Shown here: piece after piece, positions 45,172-54,318 of the stretch
Layout: each line of letters starts with the position of its first letter
How positions within the stretch are numbered: position 1 is the stretch's first letter
Source: Fonticula alba
Taxonomy: Eukaryota > Opisthokonta > Rotosphaerida > Fonticulaceae
DNA length: 54,318 bases
Assembly (NCBI RefSeq): GCF_000388065.1
Contig: NW_009242971.1
Span: forward strand, 4,540,674 to 4,594,991
Reading direction: 5' to 3'
Notes under the pieces: model-generated
What the model saw: the letters and a program-made list of their open reading frames with translations, nothing else
What the model was told of the DNA's origin: nothing
Databases searched by the model: none
Translations under genes and position numbers: made by a program

Positions 45172-48100
45172 ATGAGTATCAACCTCCACGGTGCTGTCAT
45201 CAGCCCGGGCACGGAGCATGCGCACCTCCAGCAGCAGCGGACCCCCTCCCCACCGGTGGATGGGTCCCCCTCGAGTGACAGCCTTTCACAGGGGTCGGCG
45301 TCTGGGTCGGATGCTCCGCGCCTGTCGACCTCCCTCCCGCCGGGCGCCCAGCTGACTGGGTCTGCCTCGACGTCCTCGGGCCAGCCGCCGGCGCAGTATG
45401 CCCATGCCGGGACGCCGCGGACCGCCGGCTTCCAAGTCAGCGAGGAGCCTCCATCCCAAGGGCCCGGGGGCGAATCTGTTGAGTACTTCTGTGAGAAGCT
45501 CCTCGCAGCAGGGTCAACCTCCAGCCTGTCGACTGATCCGTATGTTGCGGGCGAGGGGGCCGATGGGACGCATGAGATCTACCTTCCCTACCAGGTACAC
45601 GGCCATGTGCCCCGGCCCGTCCCGAGCGCACACACGCACGCACGCACGCACGCACGCACACACACGCACACACACATTTATACCTGTGAACTTTCACGCA
45701 CACTTCTGCTGACGTTGCTGGCTCATGGCCTCTACCTTTCTCTCGTCCACTTGATTTCCCGGCCCTCCGATTGCCTCCTTTCCCGCCCTCGCCCCCCCCC
45801 CCTCCCCCCCCCTTATTGACTCCCTCTCCGCCTGTGACAATTCCGGCACCGTCTCCAGCACGAGGATGTTTCCCTGCTGGGCTTGGACCTTGGCGGGTCG
45901 TTGTCCAAGGTGGTGTATTTCAGCCGGCGCCGGAATCCCAATCAACAGCCCGCCGTCGCCCCGGCGCTGCTGCCGGGAGGCGACTACCTGCCGGCCGGAG
46001 GGCGCTTGCATTTTGAGCGCTTCGCCACGCATGACATCCACCGCTTGGTGCAGTTCCTCCGGCCATTTGTGGCGGCCTGTCGCCGGGCTGCCGGACTTCC
46101 CCCCACCAGGGATCCCTCCTCCCAGGGCGACGGAGACATCATTGAGCTCCGGGCCACCGGCGGCGGGGCCCACAAGTTTAGCCAGCTTTTCTTGGCCGAA
46201 CTCGGGGTCCGGCTTGTTGCCTGTGATGAGATGCTGGCCCTCATTCGGGGATTGAACTTCCTCCTCCGCGAGGTGCCGTGCGAGGTGTTTTCCCTGCGCG
46301 AGCGGGAGGCCGGCGCCGCGGCCGCCTCCGGGGCCGTGGAGGACCTGGGCTCGGACAGCGAGGAAGAGGACAACATCGACGCCCCGCCGCAAGTGCGCTA
46401 CCACCCGGCTCGCGAACATCCGGCCACCATGTACCCCTATCTGCTGGTGAACATTGGCTCGGGCGTGTCATTGCTGCTGGTCACCGGTCCCGACTCCTTC
46501 CAGCGTGTGGGCGGCACCAGTCTTGGTGGTGGCACCCTCTGGGGGCTGCTCAGCCTGCTGACCGACTGTGTGGATTTCGATTCGATGCTCTCCCTGAGCA
46601 TGCGCGGGGACAACCGGTATGCCTGCTTCTCTCGTCCTGCCCTTCGGGTGGATTTCCCTTGGCCTCCCTGTGGTCATCCTGCTGCCATCGTCCTGGGCCA
46701 TGGGCTCTCTCACACACTTGGCTGACCTGCTGCGTCCTGTGCGGCCCCCGTCCCCCCTGCACCTCCCCCGCACCTCCCCTCTGCTTCGGCGGGCCTTGTC
46801 CTCCTTTGTCCGGGATAGCAATGTGGACATGCTTGTCGGGGATATCTATGGTGCGGATTACACGGCCGTCGGGCTGAAAGCCACAACCATCGCCTCGTCC
46901 TTTGGCAAGGTCTGGCAGCCAGACTCGCCGGGAGCCCCGGCCAGCTGCACCCACTCCGGGTCGGCTGCCCATGCTGGCCCTGGGGGCACATTCGGCGAGG
47001 ATGCCGGCCATGAGGCGGGGGACGCCTCGGCGGTGGGTCCCTGCTCGCATGCGTGCGCTCGGCGCCGGCGCTTTTCGCCGGCGGATCTGGCCAAGTCGGC
47101 CCTGCTGATGGTGGCCAACAACATCGGCCAGATTGCCTACCTGACCGCACAGGCGCACAACATCAACACCATCTACTTCGGGGGGTCCTTCCTGCGTGGA
47201 CATGCGGCCACTTTGCGCTCGATCTCCAGTGCCGTGGCCTATTGGTCTGGCGGGCAGGTGGGAGCGCGTTTCCTCCGGCACGATGGGTATCTGGGCGCCC
47301 TGGGGGCCTTTTTGGAGGCGGCGACCGCGGCCGACGCGGTCGAGGCCCAGGCCTTGGCGCTGGGGGGCTTGCACCAGGGCAGCTCCGGCGGAGTGTCCGG
47401 CTTCCAGGAGAACTTTTCCCCGCGCTCTGGCGGGGGCCCGGCCGTGGCGCCGGCCGCCCCGCCGACGGCCATCCGCCTGCCCCATCGCCTGCCGGCGCTC
47501 GGTGTCTTGGAGCGTGCGGCCCAGCCGCTGGTGTCCTTCCCGCTGCTGCGCAAGCGGTCTTCCTATCGGGCGGCGACGCTGGATTTGGCCGCCATCACCC
47601 CTGCGGCGGATATCCTCCGGCGGCACTGGCTGGCGGTGTTCCGGCGTCTGGTGGAGCGCGTCTCGCGCCAGACCCTGCAGGCACTGACCAACAGCCGGCT
47701 GGCAGCGGCCAATGGCGCCGGGCTGACGGCGACCCAGCAGCGCTTGGCTTCGCAATTGCCTCGGCTGCCGGTCATGGACTTGGCCTTGGTGCAAGGGCGC
47801 TGCGATGCCTTTGAGCGGTCTTTCACGTATCTTCTGGACCGGCTGGAAGCGCAGCCGGCCGCCTACGGCTGGCTAAGCATCGCAAGCTTGCTCAATCTCC
47901 AGGAGCAGGTGGGTTCGGTCTTGGCCAGTGCAGGCCCTCTTTTCTTGTTTGTCCCCAGCTCTGTGCCTGACCATTCCGGCCGACTAATCACATCTGCATG
48001 CCGGAATTGTCCCTCGCTCTTGGCTGCTTGCTCGCCGTTCGGCTGTGATCCGTGTTTGCATGGCGCAGTGTCTGCATGAGTTTGCCGCGGCCGACCCGCT

Positions 48101-49778
48101 GATCAATCTGAAGCTCCATCGCAATTTGCGCGCCCTGTCGCTTTTGCCCCAGCACATTGACCCGAAGGGCGGGCCGCCGACCCCGGCGGCCGAGTGTGCC
48201 GAATGGCTGGCCGCCGGATTGGCTGCCGCCAGCAATGTCCCGGGCATCGGCGAAACCGAGGCCCTGGGTTTGGTCCGTGCTCACCAGCCGGCCCTGCTGG
48301 CTTGGTATGGGTGGCTGGCCTCCGGGCTGTGCCGGTTGCTTGTTTCGGATCGGGCATCCGGCTCGGTGGAACTGTCGGCCATCTATGACTTGGCCGACGA
48401 TTGGACCAGCGAAACGGCCGGCGACGCCTTTTCCGCCAGCGTCCAGCGCCTTCGGGAGCAGCTGATGTTCTGCGGCACCGATGCGGAAGACCCTCCGGCG
48501 AGTGCCGATGAGCAAGTGTCTGCCCCTTTGCGATTGGCGTCGCTGGCTGGCCGGTCGCTGTTGCTCGGTCTGTCTACCGGTCGCTGGAAGCGCGTGATCA
48601 TCTGCGTCAATAATGCCGGAGCATGTGCGGTCCTTGGAGCCTTGCCCTTCGCACGCCTACTCCTGTCCTATGATGGGCCGGTGCTTGGGGCGACGTCCGC
48701 CTCCGGGGCTTCGACTGATGTCCCAGCCCCGGTGGTGTACCTGGCCGCCAACTCGTATCCCGCGTCCGACGACATCACCTGCCATGAGCTTCAATCTCTG
48801 TTGCAGCTGGCCACCGAGGATGATCCCGATCGCCCGGTCGACCCGGTTCTCCGGGGGGCATTCCACTCGGAGTACGTTGTCGCGCATGATTTGGTTCTTT
48901 TTTCTTTCTCCGGCTGGTGTTTCCGTTCCATGGCGCCCAGGTTCCAGCCCTCGGGGTGGAGGGGCTGGGGATCTCCCGTGCTTTGCCGCCGCTGCCGCTG
49001 CCGTGGCCGCTGCCGTTGCCGTTTCTGCCGCTGTCTATACGACTGCCTCTCACATACCTCACCCTCTGTGTCCTCCTCTATGTCCTCCCCCCCCCCCCTC
49101 CCACCTCGCTATTTACTTCGGAAAAAAAAACACAGGCGCCTTCAGGTCATCCCAACCGGCACCGGCGGGACCTGCCTCAGTCTGGCTCGGGTCTCAAGTC
49201 TCCTCAGTGAAATCGCCACGCCGGGATTCGTGCCGGAGTCTGGGTCCACCACTCCGCGGGGCCCCCCCACGCCCCGGGCACCGGCGGCCGTCAGCTCAAC
49301 AGCGAATGCCACGGCGGCATCCACGCGCGCTGACTCCCAGCCTGACGTCGGCCCGATGCCGCCAGCCCCGCCGATCACCCTGACCGGGCCATCGCTGGCC
49401 TCGGCCACCCCACCACGGGAGACCTCGGACACGCTTCTCATCTTGCTCGGTGCTGGCCGGGCTTTGCACACCAATCTCCTGGCTAGCTTCAATTGCGATG
49501 TGCTAAAGGTGGCCGTGGTGAAGGACGCCTCGATTGCGGTGTCCTGCAGTCTGTACGCCGATGCGTGGTTCCGCTCGAATGGCGGGCCAGTCGGTGCGTC
49601 TTCGGCCACAACCGGGCCGGCTGTCGGCAATGGCGGCGAGCAGCCCGGCAACTGGGCCTTCCAAGTGGGCGATCCGTTTGTGGCCTTCGAGGACTTCGGC
49701 CTGATCGACCGCCTGGAGCCGAATCTCCAGCACCGGGCGACGCTGGTGAATCAGGCTGCTGCCAATGAAATCATGTAG
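45172..49778 (+). CDS. PANK4: PANK4-type fusion: pantothenate kinase plus DUF89 domain
   Basis: Five exons: 45172-45594, 45859-46616, 46819-47908, 48069-48871, 49136-49778; 1238 aa, phases consistent. Residues 1-140 are a disordered Ser/Pro/Gly-rich leader. The type II pantothenate kinase domain follows: GLDLGGSLSKVVYF (from 149), Glu265 in DEMLALIRG, VNIGSGVS, Arg357 in QRVGGTSLGGG, and NNIGQIAYL. It phosphorylates pantothenate, the first step of CoA synthesis. Glu and Arg are the residues lost in human PANK4 (Val and Trp) but are kept here. The C-terminal half (about 640-1238) aligns to the DUF89 phosphatase half of PANK4: LPFARLLLS, AANSYPASDDIT, GAGRALHTN, LKVAVVKD. There the metal motif VDNSGxD reads VNNAGAC (937-943) and the AGNxFDxG motif is absent, so phosphatase activity is doubtful. 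A low-complexity insert interrupts the kinase domain (about 430-480). Confidence 0.88.
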
Positions 49779-50258
49779 ACCAAGCGTTGGCACATATCCA
49801 ATACAATAGCTCGTAACGTTGTCAGCAGCGCTTCCCCGCCAACCGCGGGTCCGCATGCGTGCGTACTGCCTTTTCCGGCCGAGGGGCGGCGTCCGGGCAG
49901 GGGCCGGCGATGGTTGTCTTTGCCAGACACACACACACACACACACACACACACTCAGCTCTTGTTCCCGGGGGGAGGGGGCGCGGGGTGGCGGAGGCCT
50001 TGCCAGCAGCCCGGGCGTTGAAAAGGCGCCCACCGTCAGAGGGGGCCCCTCGGCGAGGACGAGTCACTTCTCCCGCCCCTCCCTCCCCCCCCTCCTCCTC
50101 CACTCGCAAACATCCGCCGTCGCGCCTCTCCCCTCGACCTCTCGCTTTTCTCCTAGTCACCCCGGCCTGCCTTTCCTCCACCGCGCTTCCGTCTCTCTCT
50201 CTCTCCTCCCCTTCCTCTCTCTCCGCCCATCTCGGCCTTTCGCCCCTTTTTCTTGGCC
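49779..50258. other. Intergenic region, PANK4-like gene to SPF27
   Basis: About 480 bases. It holds a (CA)n tract at 49926-49954 and, from 50068 to 50250, a nearly pure C/T leader before the SPF27 start. No gene is supported. Confidence 0.6.
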
Positions 50259-51643
50259 ATGTCGCTTGCACACACGACGTCGCAGGAGCTTGAGATCCAT
50301 CTGGACGCTCTGCCTTATGCCGAGGGTGATGCCCTGCAGCCGCGTACGCCCAACTTGCTTCTCTCCTTGCCGCCCACGCCCATCCGCGCCAATGCCCTCC
50401 CCTCCATACACACACATATACATGCGTCTGGGCTCACTCTAACACCAAGAGTCCGTGCCGCCAATCAGAGGAGCGCGCTGCCGTTCGGCGTCAGATTGAG
50501 GCAGCCATGCGTCACAACCCCCCCCGGTCGGACTACCTTGCGCCGCTGGGCCTTTCGGAAGAGGGTGATTTCTTCAAGGTTCGCCCCTCGCCCTTCTGAT
50601 CGCATGCCGGTCAGTCTGTGTGCTAACGAGCAGTGTTGCCTTTCTGCATGTGCTCTCTCTCTCTCTCTCTCGGGCCGACCTCTCCTGCCCCGCTCTCCCC
50701 CCCCCCCCTCAGGACCACCCGGCCTTGCAAGCCGAGATGGAACGCATTCGCCGTGGTCTCCCGATGGAGCATGGCCTGGATCGGACCCGCTTGCAGTTGC
50801 CACAGCCCGGGTCGGGTGCGGCGGTGATTGCCGACCCCGCGGCCGAGCCCGGCACTGAGGCCGATGCTCAGAAGGAGCGCACCGACCCGGCCTGCTGGGA
50901 GCGTGCCGTCCGGAATGCCGAGGCCCAGCTCTCGCATCAGCACATCCGGTGTGTACTCGCCATAAGCCAGCCAGCCTGGTTGGGCTTTCGCCTTTCGTCG
51001 CCGTGGCTCTGCTTTCTTTTTGCCCGTCAACTGACACCCGGCCCCTCCTCCACCGACTCACCGCTCTTCTCTCTCCCTCTCTCTCCCTCCCTCCCTCCCT
51101 CTGCTTGTGTGGGTGTGGGTGTGTGCTGAAAGTATCTCCAACCTTGAGCTTCTTCAGAAGTTTGGCGCCGACGCCTGGCCCGCGCACTTGTTCAATATGC
51201 AGGCCCTGCTGGATCGACGCAATGCGGAGCTTTCTCGGTCGCGTTCCAGCATCGCGTCCACCAATCGCGCGCGTCGCTTCCTCCACATCACCTCAGCAAC
51301 TCGAATCAACCGGGCTGCCCGGCGGTGGGAAGACTTGGTGGAATCGGCACATGGTGCGACTGCCGCCGCGCGAGAGCTCGAGCCGCAGGTGATCCGCATG
51401 CGTCAGGAGCTGGCCGAGCTCCAGGAGAAGCTTGCCCACTATGAAGCCACCTCGCAGGAGGCTGAGGCTCGGCGCCAGGCGATTATCCGCCAGATGGAGG
51501 AGTCGCTGGTTGGCACTGTCAAGAGCGGCGTAGCCGAGCCGGAGCCCGCCACTGCGGTCGATCGCCCGTCGACCGGTGACGCCGATGTCGGTGCCAAGGC
51601 CGACGTCGAGGTGAATGACACCAACGACACGGACGAGGAGTGA
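50259..51643 (+). CDS. BCAS2: Pre-mRNA splicing factor SPF27 (BCAS2), Prp19-complex subunit
   Basis: Four exons: 50259-50343, 50469-50578, 50713-50948, 51133-51643; 313 aa (human BCAS2 is 225). SPF27 is a core subunit of the Prp19/CDC5L complex that activates the spliceosome. Landmarks: LDALPYAEGD near the start (human VDALPYFDQG); PPRSDYLAPLG (human PTKNYLSYLTAP); LSHQHIRISNLELLQKFG, matching LEHQAVRIENLELMSQHG across the exon 3/4 junction; then a long coiled coil (about 175-270) as expected. The C-terminal 45 residues are an acidic extension not seen in the human protein. The exon 2 acceptor at 50468, rather than the AG sites just upstream, is the only one that keeps frame. A pyrimidine-rich leader precedes the ATG. 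Converges on DBT. Confidence 0.9.
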
Positions 51644-51922
51644 TGGGCATGTGGCGCGGCGTGATATATGGCCCCCATATGAAAAGAGGCCCTCGTCGAA
51701 CTGGCCAGAGAGCCCCCCACTGCGCTCTGCCAGCCAATCCCAGTGGCTGGCGCGCGCAGTTGTCCCCTCTTTTGAGTCCCAAGGGAGAAAAACCATCAAA
51801 ACCCGAAATACAACATACCAACAACACCGAAGTTGCCTCGTTTCCCGAATGCAGATTGTGTACATACGCCGGCGCGCTGCCATTGTTCCGGCTAAGGACA
51901 AAGGATGCAAAGCGGAGGAGCA

Positions 51923-51978
<56 letters not shown>

Positions 51979-52337
51979 CCAAATCAACAGGCACACTGTT
52001 TCAGACGAGCTGGTACTATTTATATCTGGAGAAAAAAGGGGGAGTACAGAGAGGGGAAGGGAGGAAGGGTGGCAAGACGACACACAGGCGAGCATGACAC
52101 CTCTCCCCCGGCCAAAGGAAGGGGGGATGGGCCAGGGGAAGAGAGGCGGGCATGAAAAGCCAGTAGGTCACACATCCGCTCCAGGGAGGTGAAGAGGGGA
52201 TCGGAGGGAGGGGGCGCGCCACCGCGAACGGCCACAGACTCTCAGGATGTCAAGACACGTGTGTACGTGCCCGCGCACAAAGGCGCGGTGGGGGGAAGGA
52301 AGGGGCAGGAGAGCAGGCAAGAGGAAGGCCTTGGGCT
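51644..52337. other. Convergent 3' region, SPF27 and DBT
   Basis: About 690 bases between two convergent stops, less GC-rich around 51780-51860 (AAAACC, AAATACAACATACC), which may hold SPF27 3' processing signals. It contains the (AC)n tract at 51926-51975. No gene is supported. Confidence 0.6.
51926..51975. repeat. (AC)n microsatellite
   Basis: About 25 AC units in the intergenic region between SPF27 and DBT. Confidence 0.92.
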
Positions 52338-54160
52338 TTACTTCAGCTCCAGGAGCAGAGACTGCGGGGTCTGGAGGAGCTCGCCCCAGCGGCGAGAGAA
52401 GCGGGCCATGGTGGCGCCATCGATGACACGATGGTCCGCGGACCAGGAGACCTGCATGACATCAGCCGGGTAGAGAGACCCATCGGCGGCATAGCGGGGG
52501 AGCTTCTGAATGCGACCGACGGCGCCGATGCACACCTCCGGGTGGACGACGATCGGCTTCATGTAGGTGCCGCCAATGGCACCGATGTTAGAAATGGTGA
52601 AGGTGCCGCCAGAAAGGTCCGCCGCGCCGAGAGCACCACGCATGGCCAGGTCATGCAGTCGCTTTAGCTCCTGGGCAATGTCGATGATGGAGAGGTCCTG
52701 GACGTTCTTGATGTTCGGGACAATCAGACCGTTGGGAGTGTCCATGGCAACGCCGATGTTGTGGGCAGCCTTAATGTGAAGGGTGGTCTCATCGGCGGAG
52801 ACCGAGCTGTTGAGGGTGGGATAGTCACGCAGAGCCAGCGAGGCGGCCTTGATGAAGAAGGGCATGTAGGTGAGCTTCTCCACGCCACGAGAGGCGGCGA
52901 TCGGGGAGAGGGCCTTGCGAAGAGCGGACAGGTCGTTGAGGATGAGCTGGGTGGGGGGTGGGTGGGGGGGGGAGGAGCGGGGGGACAACAGGGGGGAAAG
53001 GGACGAAGAAAGAGCAAGGACAGACAGAGAGGAGAGGAGGAAAAACAAGGTGAAGGTCAAGTGGTTAGTGTGAATGGGAGGGGGGAGGGGGAGCGAAGCA
53101 GGAACAAAACATCAGACAAGACACATGTCGGGCGTGTGAAGGGAAAAAAGAAAAGGGGGCAGGGCTCCCACCAGCGGGATGCCCCGATGCCCGAGCGCAC
53201 CTCGTCGCAGTAGCCGAAGTGAGGGACCTTGCTCCAAGACTCGTTCATGCTCTTGACCATGGCGCGCTGGTAGCCGCGGATGGGGCGGAGCTCGTCGCCG
53301 GCAACCGGCTTGGGCGGGGCAGCCGGGGTGACCGGGGCAGCCGGAGCAGCCGGGGCAGCGGCGGCGACCGGGGCGGCGGCGGCGGCCGGGGCGCCACCAG
53401 AAACGAAGGCCAGAATATCGGACTTCAGAACGCGACCATTGTTGCCGGTGCCGGGGACCATGCGGATATCGATGTTGTGCTCGCGGGCAATGCGGCGAAC
53501 AGCCGGGGTGGCCAGAGCGAAGGCGGCCACGGCACCAGGGGTGGCGGAGATGGACTGCACAGCCTCGGCGACGGAGGTGGCGGTGAAGGCGGCGGCCGGG
53601 GCAGCGGCAGCGGCGGGGGCGGCAGCAGAGGCAGCGGCACCACCAGTCTCCGGGACGTCGATCTCCACGAGCGGGTGGCCGACACGAGCCATGTCGCCGG
53701 TGTTGTACATCAGACGCTTGACGGTACCGGTGTAGCGGCTGGTGATCTCGACAGCGGCCTTGTCAGACTGGACCTCGCAGATGGGGTCGAACTCGTTGAC
53801 GAAGTCGCCCTCCTTGATGTGCCTGGGAAGGGGCGGGGGAGGGAGGGGGATGCATTAGTATGCAGAGATGCAGAGTCAGCAAAAGGGAAGGAGAGCGTAG
53901 GGGATGGGGGGGGGCAGGAGGGACGGGAGGGACGGGAGGAACGGGGAAAAATACAGGTGGTGGATTGAGCGCGGAGGAGTGATGACCACGCACCAGTTGA
54001 GGACCTCGCACTCGACGATACCCTCGCCGACATCGGTCAGCAGGTAGGGCACAATGGCGGCCGGGGTCTGGGAAGTGTGGAACTGGGCGGCCGACAGGGC
54101 GGCGCGACGACCAGTCGAGGCAACGATGCCCTGGGCGACGGACAGAGAGCGGGACAGCAT
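52338..54160 (-). CDS. DBT: Branched-chain alpha-keto acid dehydrogenase E2 (DBT)
   Basis: Three exons on the minus strand: 54160-53994, 53822-53201, 52946-52338; 465 aa (human DBT is 482), phases consistent. It is the dihydrolipoyl transacylase core of the mitochondrial complex that oxidises the keto acids of Leu, Ile and Val. The N-terminus [12 protein letters not shown] with Arg, Ser and no acidic residues is a presequence. The lipoyl domain has its attachment Lys77 in [16 protein letters not shown]; an Ala-rich hinge follows; then the E1/E3-binding domain ([15 protein letters not shown] to [12 protein letters not shown]), a second Ala/Pro hinge, and the catalytic domain with [25 protein letters not shown] and the active-site motif [12 protein letters not shown] (His435, Asp439). 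PHFGYCDE and IGVAMDT point to the branched-chain enzyme rather than pyruvate or oxoglutarate E2. Confidence 0.95.
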
Positions 54161-54318
54161 GGTGACCTGCGCGACGTGCGTTGGCCGGGAGGGGGACGGC
54201 GTCAGCAAGACGGAAGACGGGGGGTGGGGGGGGGAGAGGAGGAAACAGGGTGCCTCGCGGGGAGGCGGGAGGGGGGAGGCATCAACGAACGCCAAGCAAA
54301 GGCCTCAGGGCCCCACAG
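54161..54318. other. 5' flank of DBT
   Basis: On the DBT strand the 130 bases before the start are pyrimidine-rich (long C and CT runs near 54190-54275), like the leaders of the other genes. Nothing else is visible before the window ends. Confidence 0.5.

Noticed and set aside
1-54318. tRNA, 5S rRNA or spliceosomal snRNA genes
   Set aside because: Reading for B-box-like GGTTCGANTCC and for U6-like conserved blocks on both strands gave no candidate; a covariance-model scan could not be run.

Overview
This window is nuclear DNA from a GC-rich, intron-rich unicellular eukaryote. It holds 13 protein-coding genes that I can model, 12 of them with good support, and no RNA genes that I could find. 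Coding exons are interrupted by short introns, which I placed by requiring reading-frame phase to match on both sides. The mix is opisthokont-like: HAT1, SAMHD1, an ADCK2-type UbiB protein, PIGQ, a PANK4-type fusion, C9orf78/Tls1, BCAS2/SPF27, syntaxin 6 and DBT. A giant cysteine-rich receptor kinase and a PSI-domain membrane protein accompany them. A nucleariid-related protist such as Fonticula alba would fit, but that is an inference from style and gene content, not from a database match. Layout: 1-2571 gene-free flank; 2572-12227 (+) receptor-like TKL kinase in 8 exons, with a 159-base run of N in its last intron; 14018-17440 (+) ADCK2-like; 18193-21015 (+) HAT1; 21264-22649 (-) PSI-domain membrane protein; 24426-26132 (+) syntaxin 6-like Qc-SNARE; 26898-29622 (-) seven-transmembrane receptor; 29623-34636 a 5 kb gene-poor, microsatellite-rich stretch; 34637-37243 (-) SAMHD1; 37940-39623 (+) Tls1/C9orf78, head to head with SAMHD1; 40168-40682 (+) small two-TM protein; 40698-44083 (+) PIGQ; 45172-49778 (+) PANK4-like fusion; 50259-51643 (+) SPF27/BCAS2; 52338-54160 (-) branched-chain keto acid dehydrogenase E2. 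The genes do not form one pathway; this is ordinary eukaryotic gene order. Three themes recur. (1) Surface sensing: the FG-GAP/Cys-rich receptor kinase, the PSI protein and the 7TM receptor. (2) Nuclear work: HAT1, Tls1 and SPF27, the last two being spliceosome factors. (3) Mitochondrial, lipid and nucleotide metabolism: ADCK2-like, DBT, PANK4-like (CoA), PIGQ (GPI anchors) and SAMHD1 (dNTP pool). The most interesting signals are: a highly unusual 5' splice-site consensus (GTGCGT/GTACGT) with CTGAC branch-like motifs and poly(C) or (CA)n tracts before the acceptor; a PANK4-type fusion that is the mirror image of human PANK4 (kinase residues kept, phosphatase motifs lost); an ADCK2-like protein whose conserved ATP-binding lysine is threonine; a syntaxin 6 whose central zero-layer glutamine is histidine; and the receptor kinase architecture with a non-RD kinase.
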